This document shows positions 38,045 through 46,867 of a DNA stretch of 64,000 nt, one piece after another (position 1 is the first letter of the stretch; each line of letters begins with the position of its first letter). The stretch is from Pseudolactococcus plantarum (GTDB lineage Bacteria > Bacillota > Bacilli > Lactobacillales > Streptococcaceae), in assembly GCF_002441715.1 (NCBI RefSeq), contig NZ_JXJX01000005.1, forward strand, positions 110,442-174,441, given 5' to 3'. Made by a program: the position numbers and the translations under genes. Under the pieces are notes generated by a model, which was not told the origin of the DNA, did not search any database, and saw nothing but the letters and a program-made list of their open reading frames with translations.

Positions 38045-38191
38045 CTATTTTTGTTCGCGGTCGTCAAGCTGCTGTTTGAGCTCACTCAGAACCTTATAAA
38101 TTTTAGGAATATAGTAAATGAGTACAAACATCGTTACCAAAATTGACCCGTACATTAAGAAACTAATCTATAACATTGTTTCAGCCATCAT
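38045..38191 (-). pseudogene. small single-helix membrane protein with an in-frame amber stop
   Basis: A perfect ribosome site (AAAGGAGAGG) precedes ATGATG at 38191/38188. The frame reads MAETML, then TAG (38170-38168), then continues without shift: ISFLMYGSILVTMFVLIYYI (helix), PKIYKVLSELKQQLDDREQK (charged helix), stop at 38045. Without the TAG it would be a well-formed membrane protein of about 48 aa. A start at the internal ATG (MYGSIL) lacks a ribosome site. Function unknown. Confidence 0.5.
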
Positions 38192-38432
38192 TCCTCTCCT
38201 TTATCATCCCACATCACTTAATTCGCCGTAGTTGCTAACCTAAGCTGAGTCAAATTCTCACGTTTTTAAAACTTTATGATTACCTTTAGTCTAACATAAA
38301 CGCAAGTGTTTTTCTAATCATTTCCTTATGATATACACCAGATTAAAGATCACTCAAGACATATCAGTATCAGTTAACGCTCAAAAACAGATTGTTAATT
38401 GACCGCCAACCAATCGCGAGCGATTTAGTCAG

Positions 38433-38466
38433 CAAAAAAACTATGGCGTTAGCAATAGCTTTTTTA
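38433..38466 (-). terminator. terminator of xpt-pbuX
   Basis: Imperfect stem around CTAT / ATAG flanked by A and T runs on both strands. The stretch 38192-38432 between this and the small membrane gene shows nothing else. Confidence 0.7.
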
Positions 38467-38501
38467 CTTTATTTCAATGTCTACAGTCTTTTAACACTCG
38501 C

Positions 38502-39776
38502 TTATTTATTGATATCTTTATGATTAAAAATCATGTTTAAAATAATTGCGACTAAAGTTGCCATGACAATCCCGTTGTTTAAAAACATAGATACTGTACT
38601 TGGCAGACCTTGGAATAATGTCGTATTATTAAATCCAACACCTGTTGCGATGGACAATCCTGCGATCAATAAATTATGTTCATTTTCAAAGTTAACACGA
38701 CTCAACATGCGAATCCCTTGGATCGTCACCATCCCAAACATAACAAGCATCGCACCTCCTAATACAGGACTCGGGATAATTTGCGCACATGCACCAAATT
38801 TTGGTAGCAAGCCTAAAATCACTAGAAATCCTGCAGTATAGAAAATCGGACGACGTGTTTTGATTCCTGATAATTGGACTAAGCCTACATTTTGTGAAAA
38901 GCCTGTATATGGGAAGGTATTAAAGAGACCACCTAAGGCGACAGCAAATCCTTCGGCACGATACCCATTTCTTAAGCGTGTTTCGCTAATTTCTTCACCA
39001 GTAATATCTGACAGTGCTAAGTATACGCCTGTAGATTCAACCATTGAAACTAATGAAATAATCGTCATCATCAAAATAGATGAGAAATCAAATATTGGTT
39101 TACCAAAGAAAAATGGAGTTGGAATATGTATCATCGGCGCTTGTGCAATTGGTGATAAATCAACAATTCCCATAAATCCTGCGATCACAGTACCGATGAT
39201 TAAGCCTATTAAAATCGCTATTGAGCGGATGAACCCTTTTGTTAGCGCGTGGATGACTAAGATAATTAAAACCGTAATCACAGCTAATAAGACACTTGAT
39301 AACTGCGGCTTAGTAACATTATTTCCCATGTTACCAACAGCTACCGGGATTAAGGTTAAGCCAATTGTTGTAATGACACTTCCGGTGACGAGTGGTGGGA
39401 AGAATTTTCGAATTTTGGAAAATATACCTGAGATAAGGATAACGATAATCCCTGATACGATAATTGAGCCAAAGATAGCACCCGAACCTAATTTAGCACC
39501 GATAATTGACAGGGGTGCCACACATTGGAAAGCAACACCTAAAACAACCGGTAGGCCAATACCAAAATATTTATTCACCTGTAATTGCAAAAATGTTGCC
39601 ACACCACACATAAAAATATCTGTTGAAATCAGATAAGTCAGCTCTTTAGCAGAATAGCCTAAGGCTCCTGCTATCATAATCGGCACTAAAATAGAACCCG
39701 AATACATGGCTAGAAGATGTTGCAGTCCTAAAACAGCAGACTTGCCATGTGTCATTTCTTGATGTTGGTTATTCAT
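38502..39776 (-). CDS. pbuX: xanthine permease
   Basis: 424-aa nucleobase:cation symporter-2 protein with about 12-14 helices. Imports xanthine for salvage. Seen: GLQHLLAMYSGSILVPIMI (start block), the NCS2 signature region around GTVIAGFMGIVDLSP and NAT-like SVVESTGVYLALSD-type segment (SLVSMVESTGVYLALSDITG). Overlaps xpt by one base; same operon under the purine riboswitch. Confidence 0.95.
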   Translation of the reverse strand: MNNQHQEMTHGKSAVLGLQHLLAMYSGSILVPIMIAGALGYSAKELTYLISTDIFMCGVATFLQLQVNKYFGIGLPVVLGVAFQCVAPLSIIGAKLGSGAIFGSIIVSGIIVILISGIFSKIRKFFPPLVTGSVITTIGLTLIPVAVGNMGNNVTKPQLSSVLLAVITVLIILVIHALTKGFIRSIAILIGLIIGTVIAGFMGIVDLSPIAQAPMIHIPTPFFFGKPIFDFSSILMMTIISLVSMVESTGVYLALSDITGEEISETRLRNGYRAEGFAVALGGLFNTFPYTGFSQNVGLVQLSGIKTRRPIFYTAGFLVILGLLPKFGACAQIIPSPVLGGAMLVMFGMVTIQGIRMLSRVNFENEHNLLIAGLSIATGVGFNNTTLFQGLPSTVSMFLNNGIVMATLVAIILNMIFNHKDINK

Positions 39777-40357
39777 TATAAATCTGCCTCTCTAAAGACA
39801 ACTTGGCCTTGATCAAATCCTGCGACTCTAGCTAGACTAAAGACAGGGATACCAGTCTCTTCTACTAGTGCACGACCTGTTTGAAATGATTTTTCGATCA
39901 CAATCCCAACACCAGCAACCTCACAACCAGCCGTTTTTAAAATACTAATCAAGCCAAGTGCTGCTTGACCATTAGCCAAAAAGTCATCGATGACTAGCAC
40001 TTTATCCTGTTCTGATAAAAATTTTTGAGAAATTTGAATCGTTGAGGTTACCTTTTTCGTAAATGAATAGACATCTGCTGTAAGCAAGTCATCAGTCATC
40101 GTGACATTTTTTGCTTTTTTAGCAAAAATCATAGGAATACCTAACTCCTCAGCAACATAAGCAGCAGGGACATTACCACTAGCTTCTATCGTCACTATTT
40201 TTGTGAGTCCTGCAGTTTTGAATTTTTCTGCAAAGACCCGACCAATTTCACGCATCAGTTTTGGATCAACTTGGTGTGTTAAAAAACTATCCACTTTAAG
40301 AATATCTTCTCCTAAAACTGTACCATCTTGCTTAATTCTTGCGACTAAAGATTCCAT
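39776..40357 (-). CDS. xpt: xanthine phosphoribosyltransferase
   Basis: 193 aa. Converts xanthine and PRPP to XMP. Seen: PRPP-binding loop [14 protein letters not shown], and [17 protein letters not shown]. The frame extends 15 codons upstream into the leader; ATG 40357 gives the family start [12 protein letters not shown]. Its ribosome site is weak (GTTGG). Preceded by a purine riboswitch. Confidence 0.96.
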   Translation of the reverse strand: MESLVARIKQDGTVLGEDILKVDSFLTHQVDPKLMREIGRVFAEKFKTAGLTKIVTIEASGNVPAAYVAEELGIPMIFAKKAKNVTMTDDLLTADVYSFTKKVTSTIQISQKFLSEQDKVLVIDDFLANGQAALGLISILKTAGCEVAGVGIVIEKSFQTGRALVEETGIPVFSLARVAGFDQGQVVFREADL

Positions 40358-40393
40358 ATCCAACTTTCTAGAAATAAAAAAAAACTTCACGCC

Positions 40394-40480
40394 AAAACGC
40401 AAAGAGACTAACTCTTTGCTTATTGTTTGACATTACGGTGTCAAGTAGAGACGCTCGACCAATTTCGAGCATAAATAAGC
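40394..40480 (-). ncRNA. purine (guanine/xanthine-type) riboswitch with terminator
   Basis: Minus strand: P1 GCTTATT (40474-40480) / AATAAGC (40418-40424); P2 GCTCGA/TCGAGC with loop AATTGG; core J2/3 GTCTCTAC; P3 TTGACA/TGTCAA with loop CCGTAA; then A-C, the ligand-pairing C of guanine aptamers. The GG of L2 and CC of L3 allow the loop-loop contact. A hairpin GCAAAGAG/CTCTTTGC (40399-40419) with a short T run overlaps P1, so ligand should favour termination. Confidence 0.85.
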
Positions 40481-40736
40481 TAATAGTTGAAAACCAATTA
40501 ATATAATCCCTATTTTAGCACGTTTTCTTTAAAAGAAACGAAAAATATAACCAAAATGCTATTTTTTTACTTGATTGTTCGTATTTATGATTATCACTCA
40601 GTCATAACACTTGAGTTCATTTATGAATAAAAACTGCTGACAAGCTAAATAAGATGCTAACAGTTTGAGACAGACATAAACGCCTTCCGTTATCTAGTTG
40701 TCATCTCGGAGAGACTGTGATTAACTTGTATATAAC

Positions 40737-40774
40737 AAAAAGCATGACCAACCCAATAGATTAGTCATGCTTTT
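40737..40774. terminator. bidirectional terminator downstream of the toxin gene
   Basis: 11-bp stem AAAAGCATGAC / GTCATGCTTTT. The region 40485-40736 has no gene that I can see. Confidence 0.75.
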
Positions 40775-40880
40775 AAATCCTAACGATACTTAATTATATG
40801 ACATCAAGTGTGAATAGACTTGATCAAAATTTCTAATGTTATGCATTATTTTTTTGAGATAGGTCATATTTTCAGAGATA

Positions 40881-41846
40881 CTAGCCAATCGTTTCAGGTT
40901 GAATAGGTAAAGTGATACGTTGTATTTCAACTGGCAATGCTCTACCTCTAGTACTAGTAACATCTGTAATCAACATAACAAGTTCGGTACCATAATTTGC
41001 TGTATATTTAGCATCCCCCAATTTTCGTAAGGCTGCTTCTCCATCGCTCGTAATTTGCCAATCATTTCTAGCACCCCAAATATAAGGAGATGTACGATTT
41101 TGCTTAACAGCTTCATCATATGCTTTTATTGATGATACTAAATCACGACTATCACTCCAAGCAAATCTACGAGGTACAAATAATTTGTAAGGTACTTCCG
41201 CTTCTACTCTACCAATAAGATTTACCGTACCAGTTGCGATACCTGTATTCAATAGCCAACTAACTCTATATTTTTTGCCTGCTGGCACTTTAATATCTTG
41301 GGCAGGCACTTTCCACTGTCTAACTTCCGAAGTTTGAACTGGCTTTGTTGTACCAAAGTCATATTTAGCTGTCATTGATACTGATGCTTCAAAAAATGGA
41401 AATTCCATTTTGCCACCTGATGTCATAGACACACCTACTGAATGTGTAGTTGATGTCGTAACAGTATCTGATTTAGTATAAGAAAATTCTGCAGTTTTAT
41501 AGTTATGATCATTATTAGTTCTGTTCTCAAGCATTGCAACGTGTGCCGCTATCGTCTTACCTTTTTCTATGCGCATATCATTATTCAAACTAGTCAAAGG
41601 ATTTACTTTTACAAACATGGGCCGTAAAGAATCCCATCTACCACCATCAGATGGTAATAGCTCAGCTTTGCTTATATTATTATTTCTAAATTCATTATAC
41701 GTTCGGTTATAAGCAAGATCACCAAGTTCTTTATTTATAATCTTAGGTACATTTTCAGTGCTAGCAGATACCTGCGTCATTGTCACTCCTGATATCATTA
41801 GAGAACACCCAATGCCTACTGCGATACCCAAATTTTTCATTTTCAT
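40881..41846 (-). CDS. secreted aerolysin-type (ETX/MTX2 family) pore-forming protein
   Basis: 321 aa with a Sec signal peptide (MKMKNLG..., cleavage after VSA, about residue 24). The middle part has the Thr/Ser-rich alternating strands of ETX/MTX2 proteins: SYTKSDTVTTSTTHSVGVSM, then FPFFEASVSMTAKYDF (candidate membrane-insertion hairpin), then RQWKVPAQDIKVPAGKKYRV and VNLIGRVEAEVPYKL. ATG 41846 is used; AAGGAG lies 11 nt upstream, a long spacing. Target and partner are unknown; no receptor-binding or carbohydrate domain seen. Own promoter and flanking terminators, so an orphan gene. Confidence 0.75.
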   Translation of the reverse strand: MKMKNLGIAVGIGCSLMISGVTMTQVSASTENVPKIINKELGDLAYNRTYNEFRNNNISKAELLPSDGGRWDSLRPMFVKVNPLTSLNNDMRIEKGKTIAAHVAMLENRTNNDHNYKTAEFSYTKSDTVTTSTTHSVGVSMTSGGKMEFPFFEASVSMTAKYDFGTTKPVQTSEVRQWKVPAQDIKVPAGKKYRVSWLLNTGIATGTVNLIGRVEAEVPYKLFVPRRFAWSDSRDLVSSIKAYDEAVKQNRTSPYIWGARNDWQITSDGEAALRKLGDAKYTANYGTELVMLITDVTSTRGRALPVEIQRITLPIQPETIG

Positions 41847-41955
41847 ATAGTTTCCCACTCCTTACCAACTATAGCCATCATTATCATGACTAAACATAAC
41901 TATCTGCAACCCATGAACTAGATTAAAAAAACTGACTTCCCAATCCACTAAGTTA

Positions 41956-41984
41956 ATAATATCAGATAATTAAACTCAAGTCAA
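41956..41984 (-). promoter_or_regulatory. promoter of the pore-forming protein gene
   Basis: Minus strand TTGACT (41979-41984), 17 nt, TATTAT (41956-41961) with TGA extension: a strong constitutive-looking promoter, with a leader of about 100 nt. Confidence 0.75.
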
Positions 41985-42100
41985 TGATAAACACTTTTTT
42001 TGATGGTAATGTTTATATAATTTAATACTTATAAGAATTAAAGGGGTGCGCAATTAATATATCTAAGTAAGCAAAAGATGAAACCATCAATTTATCTATC

Positions 42101-42131
42101 AAAAAAACCTTGCGTAAAAGGCAAGGTTTTA
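42101..42131 (-). terminator. terminator after the tRNA-Thr genes
   Basis: 10-bp stem AAAACCTTGC-7 nt-GCAAGGTTTT with seven T on the minus strand. Confidence 0.88.
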
Positions 42132-42198
42132 GATGCTTAGAAACCGACCAAAGTTAAGATGCTATCAACTGTAATCAACTACAAACTATAACGATTAA

Positions 42199-42271
42199 TG
42201 CCAGAAATCAGAATCGAACTGACGACCTTCACCTTACCATGGTGCTGCTCTACCGACTGAGCTATTCCGGC
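42199..42271 (-). tRNA. tRNA-Thr (anticodon GGT)
   Basis: 73 nt. Acceptor GCCGGAA / TTCTGGC, D arm GCTC..GAGC, anticodon loop ATGGTAA, T loop GTTCGATTC. CCA is not encoded; discriminator A. Position 27-43 is a G-A mismatch. Reads threonine codons ACC/ACU. Confidence 0.93.
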
Positions 42272-42317
42272 AACTCTTTAACACTGACAGTCAAAGCGCT
42301 ATAACTTTTACTGCTAC

Positions 42318-42390
42318 TGCCGATTGTAGGGATCGAACCTGCGACCTGCTCGTTACGAGTGAGCTGCTCTACCAACTGAGCTAAATCGGC
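42318..42390 (-). tRNA. tRNA-Thr (anticodon CGT)
   Basis: 73 nt. Acceptor GCCGATT / AATCGGC, D arm GCTC..GAGC, anticodon loop CTCGTAA, T arm GCAGG-TTCGATC-CCTAC. CCA not encoded. Reads ACG. Cotranscribed with the GGT isoacceptor 46 nt downstream. Confidence 0.93.
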
Positions 42391-42519
42391 TAAGATAGCT
42401 TTGTTTATGCGTTAATGTGCTATTGCTAGGAATAGCCTAGCACTGACAACTCCTGATTAAAAACAAAACTTACCTATACATTCTATCTAATTTTAATCTT
42501 TTTGACAAGAACTACGACA

Positions 42520-43278
42520 TCAAAGTGACATAAAATTGTCTATTTTTTGCGTTTGTCTTAATTGTGCTGCGATGAACTCTCCAGCATTATCAAACGTAAC
42601 TTGTGGCAACTGCTCTTCAGAAATAGCAAGCATGATTTGATAGTTATCTTCGTCAACTAATTTGATATAGTCAAATAAAATGAGTGCCTGTACAAAAATA
42701 TCTGGTTTTTTATTTTTGACAATATCTTTTTTTAGAAATTTTAAGAGAAACGTCGTCATATACTTCAGCGCATACTCTGGATCAACATCGCCGATCAGCT
42801 GAAAAACTTGCTGTTCAAGCGGTGATAACGCAACTCTTTGTGCTACATGATAAAAATAGTTGGCTAAATTATCTTCTTGACGTAAAAAATCGGATGAAAA
42901 ATGAAGGGTGATGCTATTCGTTTGATTCGCTAATGTCTGTTGCACGCGCGTTTCAGCTAATTTTGTTGCTAACTCAGACTTCGCAGCAACAAAAAATGGT
43001 TGCTCAAAAACTAGCGTTTCAGGCTGCCTTGCTGGCAATGCATAATCAACGTCACTATCTGTATAGACTTTAAAATTGTTAGTATAGCGTTTATCTTCTC
43101 GTGCAATAAAACCCGCTTGAACAAAATTTTCTATCTGACGCTCAATGTTGGTCACATCTGTAAAAGCAGCCTTAATTTTTCGTAAGGTCACATCATCGTG
43201 ACTTGCTAAAAAATCGATAAGTGTTTGAAAAAAAGGTGTTGCTGTCAGTTTTGTATGATTAAAAATCTTTATTAACAT
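42520..43278 (-). CDS. DUF1803 family protein
   Basis: 252-aa soluble protein. The N-terminal part (IFNHTKLTATPFFQTLIDFL ... IKAAFTDVTNIERQIENFVQ) looks like a winged-helix-type domain and matches my memory of the DUF1803 family of streptococci and lactococci. The C-terminal part is helical. No signal peptide or catalytic motif seen. Function unknown. Weak ribosome site. Confidence 0.6.
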   Translation of the reverse strand: MLIKIFNHTKLTATPFFQTLIDFLASHDDVTLRKIKAAFTDVTNIERQIENFVQAGFIAREDKRYTNNFKVYTDSDVDYALPARQPETLVFEQPFFVAAKSELATKLAETRVQQTLANQTNSITLHFSSDFLRQEDNLANYFYHVAQRVALSPLEQQVFQLIGDVDPEYALKYMTTFLLKFLKKDIVKNKKPDIFVQALILFDYIKLVDEDNYQIMLAISEEQLPQVTFDNAGEFIAAQLRQTQKIDNFMSL

Positions 43279-43400
43279 ATGGTGGGTTCCTATATAGTCT
43301 AAGCTATTTATTTGTGATATCAGGCTAGCACAAGCATATGCTAAACAGGGTTAATATCAGGCTAAACGCGTTATGATGTCATGATGCGAACATATAAAAA

Positions 43401-43422
43401 AAATGCGCTCATGCGCACTTTT
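43401..43422 (-). terminator. terminator of rpmE2
   Basis: TGCGC-TCAT-GCGCA stem with long T run on the minus strand (and on plus). Confidence 0.85.
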
Positions 43423-43474
43423 TTTAACCGTAATTACTGTTATGTCACTTGCGTTCGATAAACAGAAACAAAAA

Positions 43475-43717
43475 TTACAGGTTGTATTTTTTGTTGAAAC
43501 GGTCCACACGGCCATCGGCTTGTGTGAATTTAGCTTTACCAGTGTAGAATGGGTGTGAATCTGATGATGTTTCCACACGGATTAATGGGTAAGTGTTACC
43601 ATCTTCCCACTCAACAGTTTCTTTAGAGCTCTTTGTAGAACCGCTCAAGAATTTGTAGCCTGTTGAAGTATCCATAAATACAACTGGTCCATAATTTGGA
43701 TGGATGTCTGCTTTCAT
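43475..43717 (-). CDS. rpmE2: 50S ribosomal protein L31 type B
   Basis: 80-aa ribosomal protein. Start [20 protein letters not shown] and end [17 protein letters not shown] are those of the zinc-independent L31 form; there is no cysteine, so no CxxC zinc ribbon. ATG 43717 has AAAGGAAA; the 17 codons upstream in frame are leader. Confidence 0.97.
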   Translation of the reverse strand: MKADIHPNYGPVVFMDTSTGYKFLSGSTKSSKETVEWEDGNTYPLIRVETSSDSHPFYTGKAKFTQADGRVDRFNKKYNL

Positions 43718-43872
43718 GTTCAATATTTCCTTTCTGCCTTGGACTGTTTGCCAGACCAAAGTAATCAATACTAAATCATTTTACCAAAAAATAAGAGGAG
43801 TTTCAAGCCCTAAATTACCATATTTCACCAAATCCTAGTCTATAGTTTATCAGCATGACTCAAACTAATTTT

Positions 43873-43881
43873 TGCTATAAT
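43873..43881 (+). promoter_or_regulatory. extended -10 directly before the MBL gene
   Basis: TGCTATAAT (-10 at 43876-43881) followed by AAAGGT and ATG. AAAGG is only 1 nt from the ATG, too close to work as a ribosome site, so the mRNA may be leaderless. Confidence 0.5.
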
Positions 43882-43887
43882 AAAGGT

Positions 43888-44526
43888 ATGAAAATTCAAA
43901 TGATTAGAAATACGATTGCCGCAGAAAATACTTACGTCATCAGTAATGATAAAGCGACGATAATCATAGATCCAGGTAGTGAAACTGAGCAGATTATTAG
44001 TTTGATCAACCAACTTGACACACCAGTCGTTGCTATTTTACTGACACATACGCACTATGATCACATCATGAGCGTAGATCCTGTACGCGAGTTAACCAAG
44101 GCACCCGTTTATGTGAGTGAACTAGAGGCAGACTGGCTTTATACCCCAACTCTAAATCTTTCAGGTCTGCCACGTCATGACCACGATTTACCAAACGTTG
44201 TTGTTAAGGCCGCTGAATACACCTTTGAGATTGATCAACCTTATCAGATATCAGGGTTTTCATTTACAGTACTTGCCACACCCGGTCACTCTCAAGGTGG
44301 TGTATCCTTCGTCTTTGAAGACGAGCAAGTGGTATTCACAGGTGATGCACTCTTTTCAGGTACTATCGGACGAACAGATTTAAATACTGGAGATTTAGCA
44401 ACCCTTAAACAGTCGATCATCACACAACTCTTTACACTGCCTAGTCACTTTCATGTGTTTCCAGGTCATGGGCCGCAAACAACGATTGATATCGAGAAAC
44501 ATACCAATCCATTTTTCAACGACTAA
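43888..44526 (+). CDS. metallo-beta-lactamase fold hydrolase, glyoxalase II-like
   Basis: 212 aa. Seen: zinc motif THTHYDHI (HxHxDH), GHSQGGVSF with a further His ligand, GDALFSGTIGRTD with the bridging Asp, and GHGPQTT with the last His. This set matches YqgX/GloB-like hydrolases, which act on hydroxyacyl-glutathione or similar thioesters; the substrate here is unknown. The frame allows ATG 43855, but MKIQMIRNT at 43888 is the usual start. Confidence 0.87.
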   Translation: MKIQMIRNTIAAENTYVISNDKATIIIDPGSETEQIISLINQLDTPVVAILLTHTHYDHIMSVDPVRELTKAPVYVSELEADWLYTPTLNLSGLPRHDHDLPNVVVKAAEYTFEIDQPYQISGFSFTVLATPGHSQGGVSFVFEDEQVVFTGDALFSGTIGRTDLNTGDLATLKQSIITQLFTLPSHFHVFPGHGPQTTIDIEKHTNPFFND

Positions 44527-44543
44527 AGTCAACTTTTATAGAT

Positions 44544-44580
44544 AACAAAAACGGCTATCCTGAGATAACCGTTTTTTGTT
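44544..44580. terminator. bidirectional terminator between MBL gene and thrS
   Basis: AACAAAAACGG.TATC-loop-GATAACCGTTTTTTGTT hairpin. Confidence 0.88.
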
Positions 44581-44593
44581 ATAAATACCTAGC

Positions 44594-46534
44594 TTAGTTG
44601 TTTTTTGAAAAATTTGCAACATCTGCTGTGATGGCAGTAACAAAGTCAGCCAAGCTTGCTTCGGCCGTTTCTTTACTACCGTAACGTCTTACGTTAACTG
44701 AATTTTCAGCTTGTTCTTTATCTCCTACAATGATTTGATAAGGAATTTTATTGGTTTGTGATTGACGAATTTTATATTGCATTTTTTCGTTACGTTCATC
44801 TACATTAACACGTATGCCTGCATTTTTAAGTGCATCTGCCACTTCCCATGCATAATCCACATGCGCTTCGTTTGAAACAGGGATTACAGTAACTTGAGTT
44901 GGTGCAAGCCATGTTGGGAACGCACCTTTATACACTTCAGTCAGATAGGCAACAAAACGCTCCATAGTCGATACGATACCACGGTGAACCATAACAGGAC
45001 GGTGTCCTTCACCATCAGCACCAACATATTCAAGTTCAAATCTCTCAGGTAATAAGAAATCCAACTGAATCGTTGATAGTGTTTCTTCATTACCAAGTGC
45101 TGTCTTAACTTGTACATCCAGTTTAGGCCCATAAAAAGCTGCTTCGCCTTCTGCTTCAAAATATGGCAATTCAAGCTCATCCATGGCTGCTTTCAGCATT
45201 TTTTGGGCATTTTCCCACATCTGATCGTTATCAAAATACTTATGTGTATCTTTAGGATCACGATAACTTAAACGGAAACGATAATCTGTAACATTAAAAT
45301 CTTCATAGACATCAGTCATCAACTGTAATGTGCGTTTAAATTCATCCTTGATTTGATCAGGGCGAACAAATACATGACCATCATTGAGCGTCATTTCACG
45401 CACACGTTGTAATCCTGAAAGTGCACCAGATTTTTCATAGCGGTGCATCATACCAAGTTCAGCGATTCTGATTGGTAATTCACGATATGAATGGACATCG
45501 TTTTTATACACTTCGATATGGTGTGGACAGTTCATTGGGCGAAGGACTAACTGCTCACCCTCACCCATATCCATTGGTGGGAACATGTCTTCATGATAGT
45601 GGTCCCAGTGACCAGATGTTTTGTAGAATTCAACACTAGCCATGATTGGTGTATAAACGTGTTGGTAGCCACGCGCGATTTCTTTATCAACAATATAACG
45701 CTCGATAGTCCGACGGATTGTCGCACCATTTGGTAACCAGAATGGTAAACCAGACCCTACCTCAGGATTAACCATGAACAAATCAAGTTCTTTACCGAGT
45801 TTACGGTGATCACGTTCTTTGGCCTCTTCACGCATTTTTAGATAAGCTTTCAACTCTTTCTTATCAAACCATGCTGTACCATAGACACGCTGCATCATGG
45901 CATTATCACTATTACCACGCCAGTATGCACCAGCGACATTTAACAAGTGGAAGATTTGAATACGGCCAGTTGTCGGCACATGTGGGCCACGGCAAAGGTC
46001 AGTATATTCACCTTGACTGTAGATTGTCAAACCACCTTCATCTTCATTATGTTCTTCGATGAGCTCAAGTTTATAAGGATCTTTAGCAAAGATTTCTTGT
46101 GCTTCAGCTTTACTGACTTCACGACGAATTGATGGTAGATTTTCTTTAACAATCTTCATCATTTCTGCTTCTATTTTAGGTAAATCTTCATTAGAGATTT
46201 GTCCTGCATCATTATCTGTATCATAATAGAAGCCATCTTGAATCGCTGGTCCTACACCTAATTTAATATCAGGAAACAGTCTGCGTGCAGCTTGTGCAAA
46301 CAAATGGGCAGCTGAGTGACGAAGTAGAGGTAGTGCATCTTCATGATCAGGTGTCACGATTTCAATCGTACCATCTGTTGTAATCGCACGAGTTGTATCG
46401 ATTAATTTACCATTAAATTTACCAGCAAGTGCTTTTTTAGCTAGAGATTTGCTGATTGATTCAGCAATCTCAACTGTTGTTACACCACTATCAAATGCTT
46501 TTTCTGCACCATCAGGGAATGTAATCTTAATCAT
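44594..46534 (-). CDS. thrS: threonyl-tRNA synthetase
   Basis: 646-aa class II aminoacyl-tRNA synthetase: N-terminal TGS domain, editing domain ([18 protein letters not shown]), catalytic core with zinc ligands ([39 protein letters not shown]) and anticodon-binding domain. ATG 46534 has AAAAGGAG. Controlled by the T-box leader upstream, which should respond to the threonine tRNAs, two of which are encoded at 42.2-42.4 kb. Confidence 0.98.
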   Translation of the reverse strand: MIKITFPDGAEKAFDSGVTTVEIAESISKSLAKKALAGKFNGKLIDTTRAITTDGTIEIVTPDHEDALPLLRHSAAHLFAQAARRLFPDIKLGVGPAIQDGFYYDTDNDAGQISNEDLPKIEAEMMKIVKENLPSIRREVSKAEAQEIFAKDPYKLELIEEHNEDEGGLTIYSQGEYTDLCRGPHVPTTGRIQIFHLLNVAGAYWRGNSDNAMMQRVYGTAWFDKKELKAYLKMREEAKERDHRKLGKELDLFMVNPEVGSGLPFWLPNGATIRRTIERYIVDKEIARGYQHVYTPIMASVEFYKTSGHWDHYHEDMFPPMDMGEGEQLVLRPMNCPHHIEVYKNDVHSYRELPIRIAELGMMHRYEKSGALSGLQRVREMTLNDGHVFVRPDQIKDEFKRTLQLMTDVYEDFNVTDYRFRLSYRDPKDTHKYFDNDQMWENAQKMLKAAMDELELPYFEAEGEAAFYGPKLDVQVKTALGNEETLSTIQLDFLLPERFELEYVGADGEGHRPVMVHRGIVSTMERFVAYLTEVYKGAFPTWLAPTQVTVIPVSNEAHVDYAWEVADALKNAGIRVNVDERNEKMQYKIRQSQTNKIPYQIIVGDKEQAENSVNVRRYGSKETAEASLADFVTAITADVANFSKNN

Positions 46535-46553
46535 TTAAAATCTCCTTTTCAAT

Positions 46554-46812
46554 AAAAAAAGTCCTATGTTCATAACTGAACACAGGACGTTAAACACGTG
46601 GTACCACCTGAATTTACTGTTATCCCTATATAGGGCTAAACAATCTCTTCAACCGTAACGTGGTCCGACGTGATATTTTTCAAAATCATATTTGGGTAAA
46701 GTAGTATTCGCTTCATGATTTTACAGTGCTTTCACCATCCACTGCTCGCTTTTAACATCGTTAAACTGAGGTTAACCAAGTTAAAAATCATTTGAGACAA
46801 ACATGTCTTCAC
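46554..46812 (-). ncRNA. threonine T-box leader
   Basis: Minus strand: conserved T-box AGGTGGTACCACG at 46597-46609, followed by the terminator hairpin GTCCTGTGTTC / GAACATAGGAC (46561-46588) and T7. Upstream is a long stem I region; a candidate Thr specifier ACT lies in GAATACTAC (about 46704-46712). Uncharged tRNA-Thr should stabilise the antiterminator. Confidence 0.93.
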
Positions 46813-46818
46813 ATTTTT

Positions 46819-46847
46819 ATTATAAAACTTTATCAGGTATTTGTCAA
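46819..46847 (-). promoter_or_regulatory. thrS promoter
   Basis: Consensus on the minus strand: TTGACA (46842-46847), 17 nt, TATAAT (46819-46824). Confidence 0.9.
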
Positions 46848-46867
46848 AGTCTTCATACATCGCTTTC

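Noticed and set aside
38860..39636. 258-codon plus-strand ORF
   Set aside because: It is the antisense shadow of pbuX; no ribosome site, low-complexity Ile/Lys/Pro-rich translation.
43357..43578. 73-codon minus ORF overlapping rpmE2
   Set aside because: Out-of-frame shadow over rpmE2 and its terminator.
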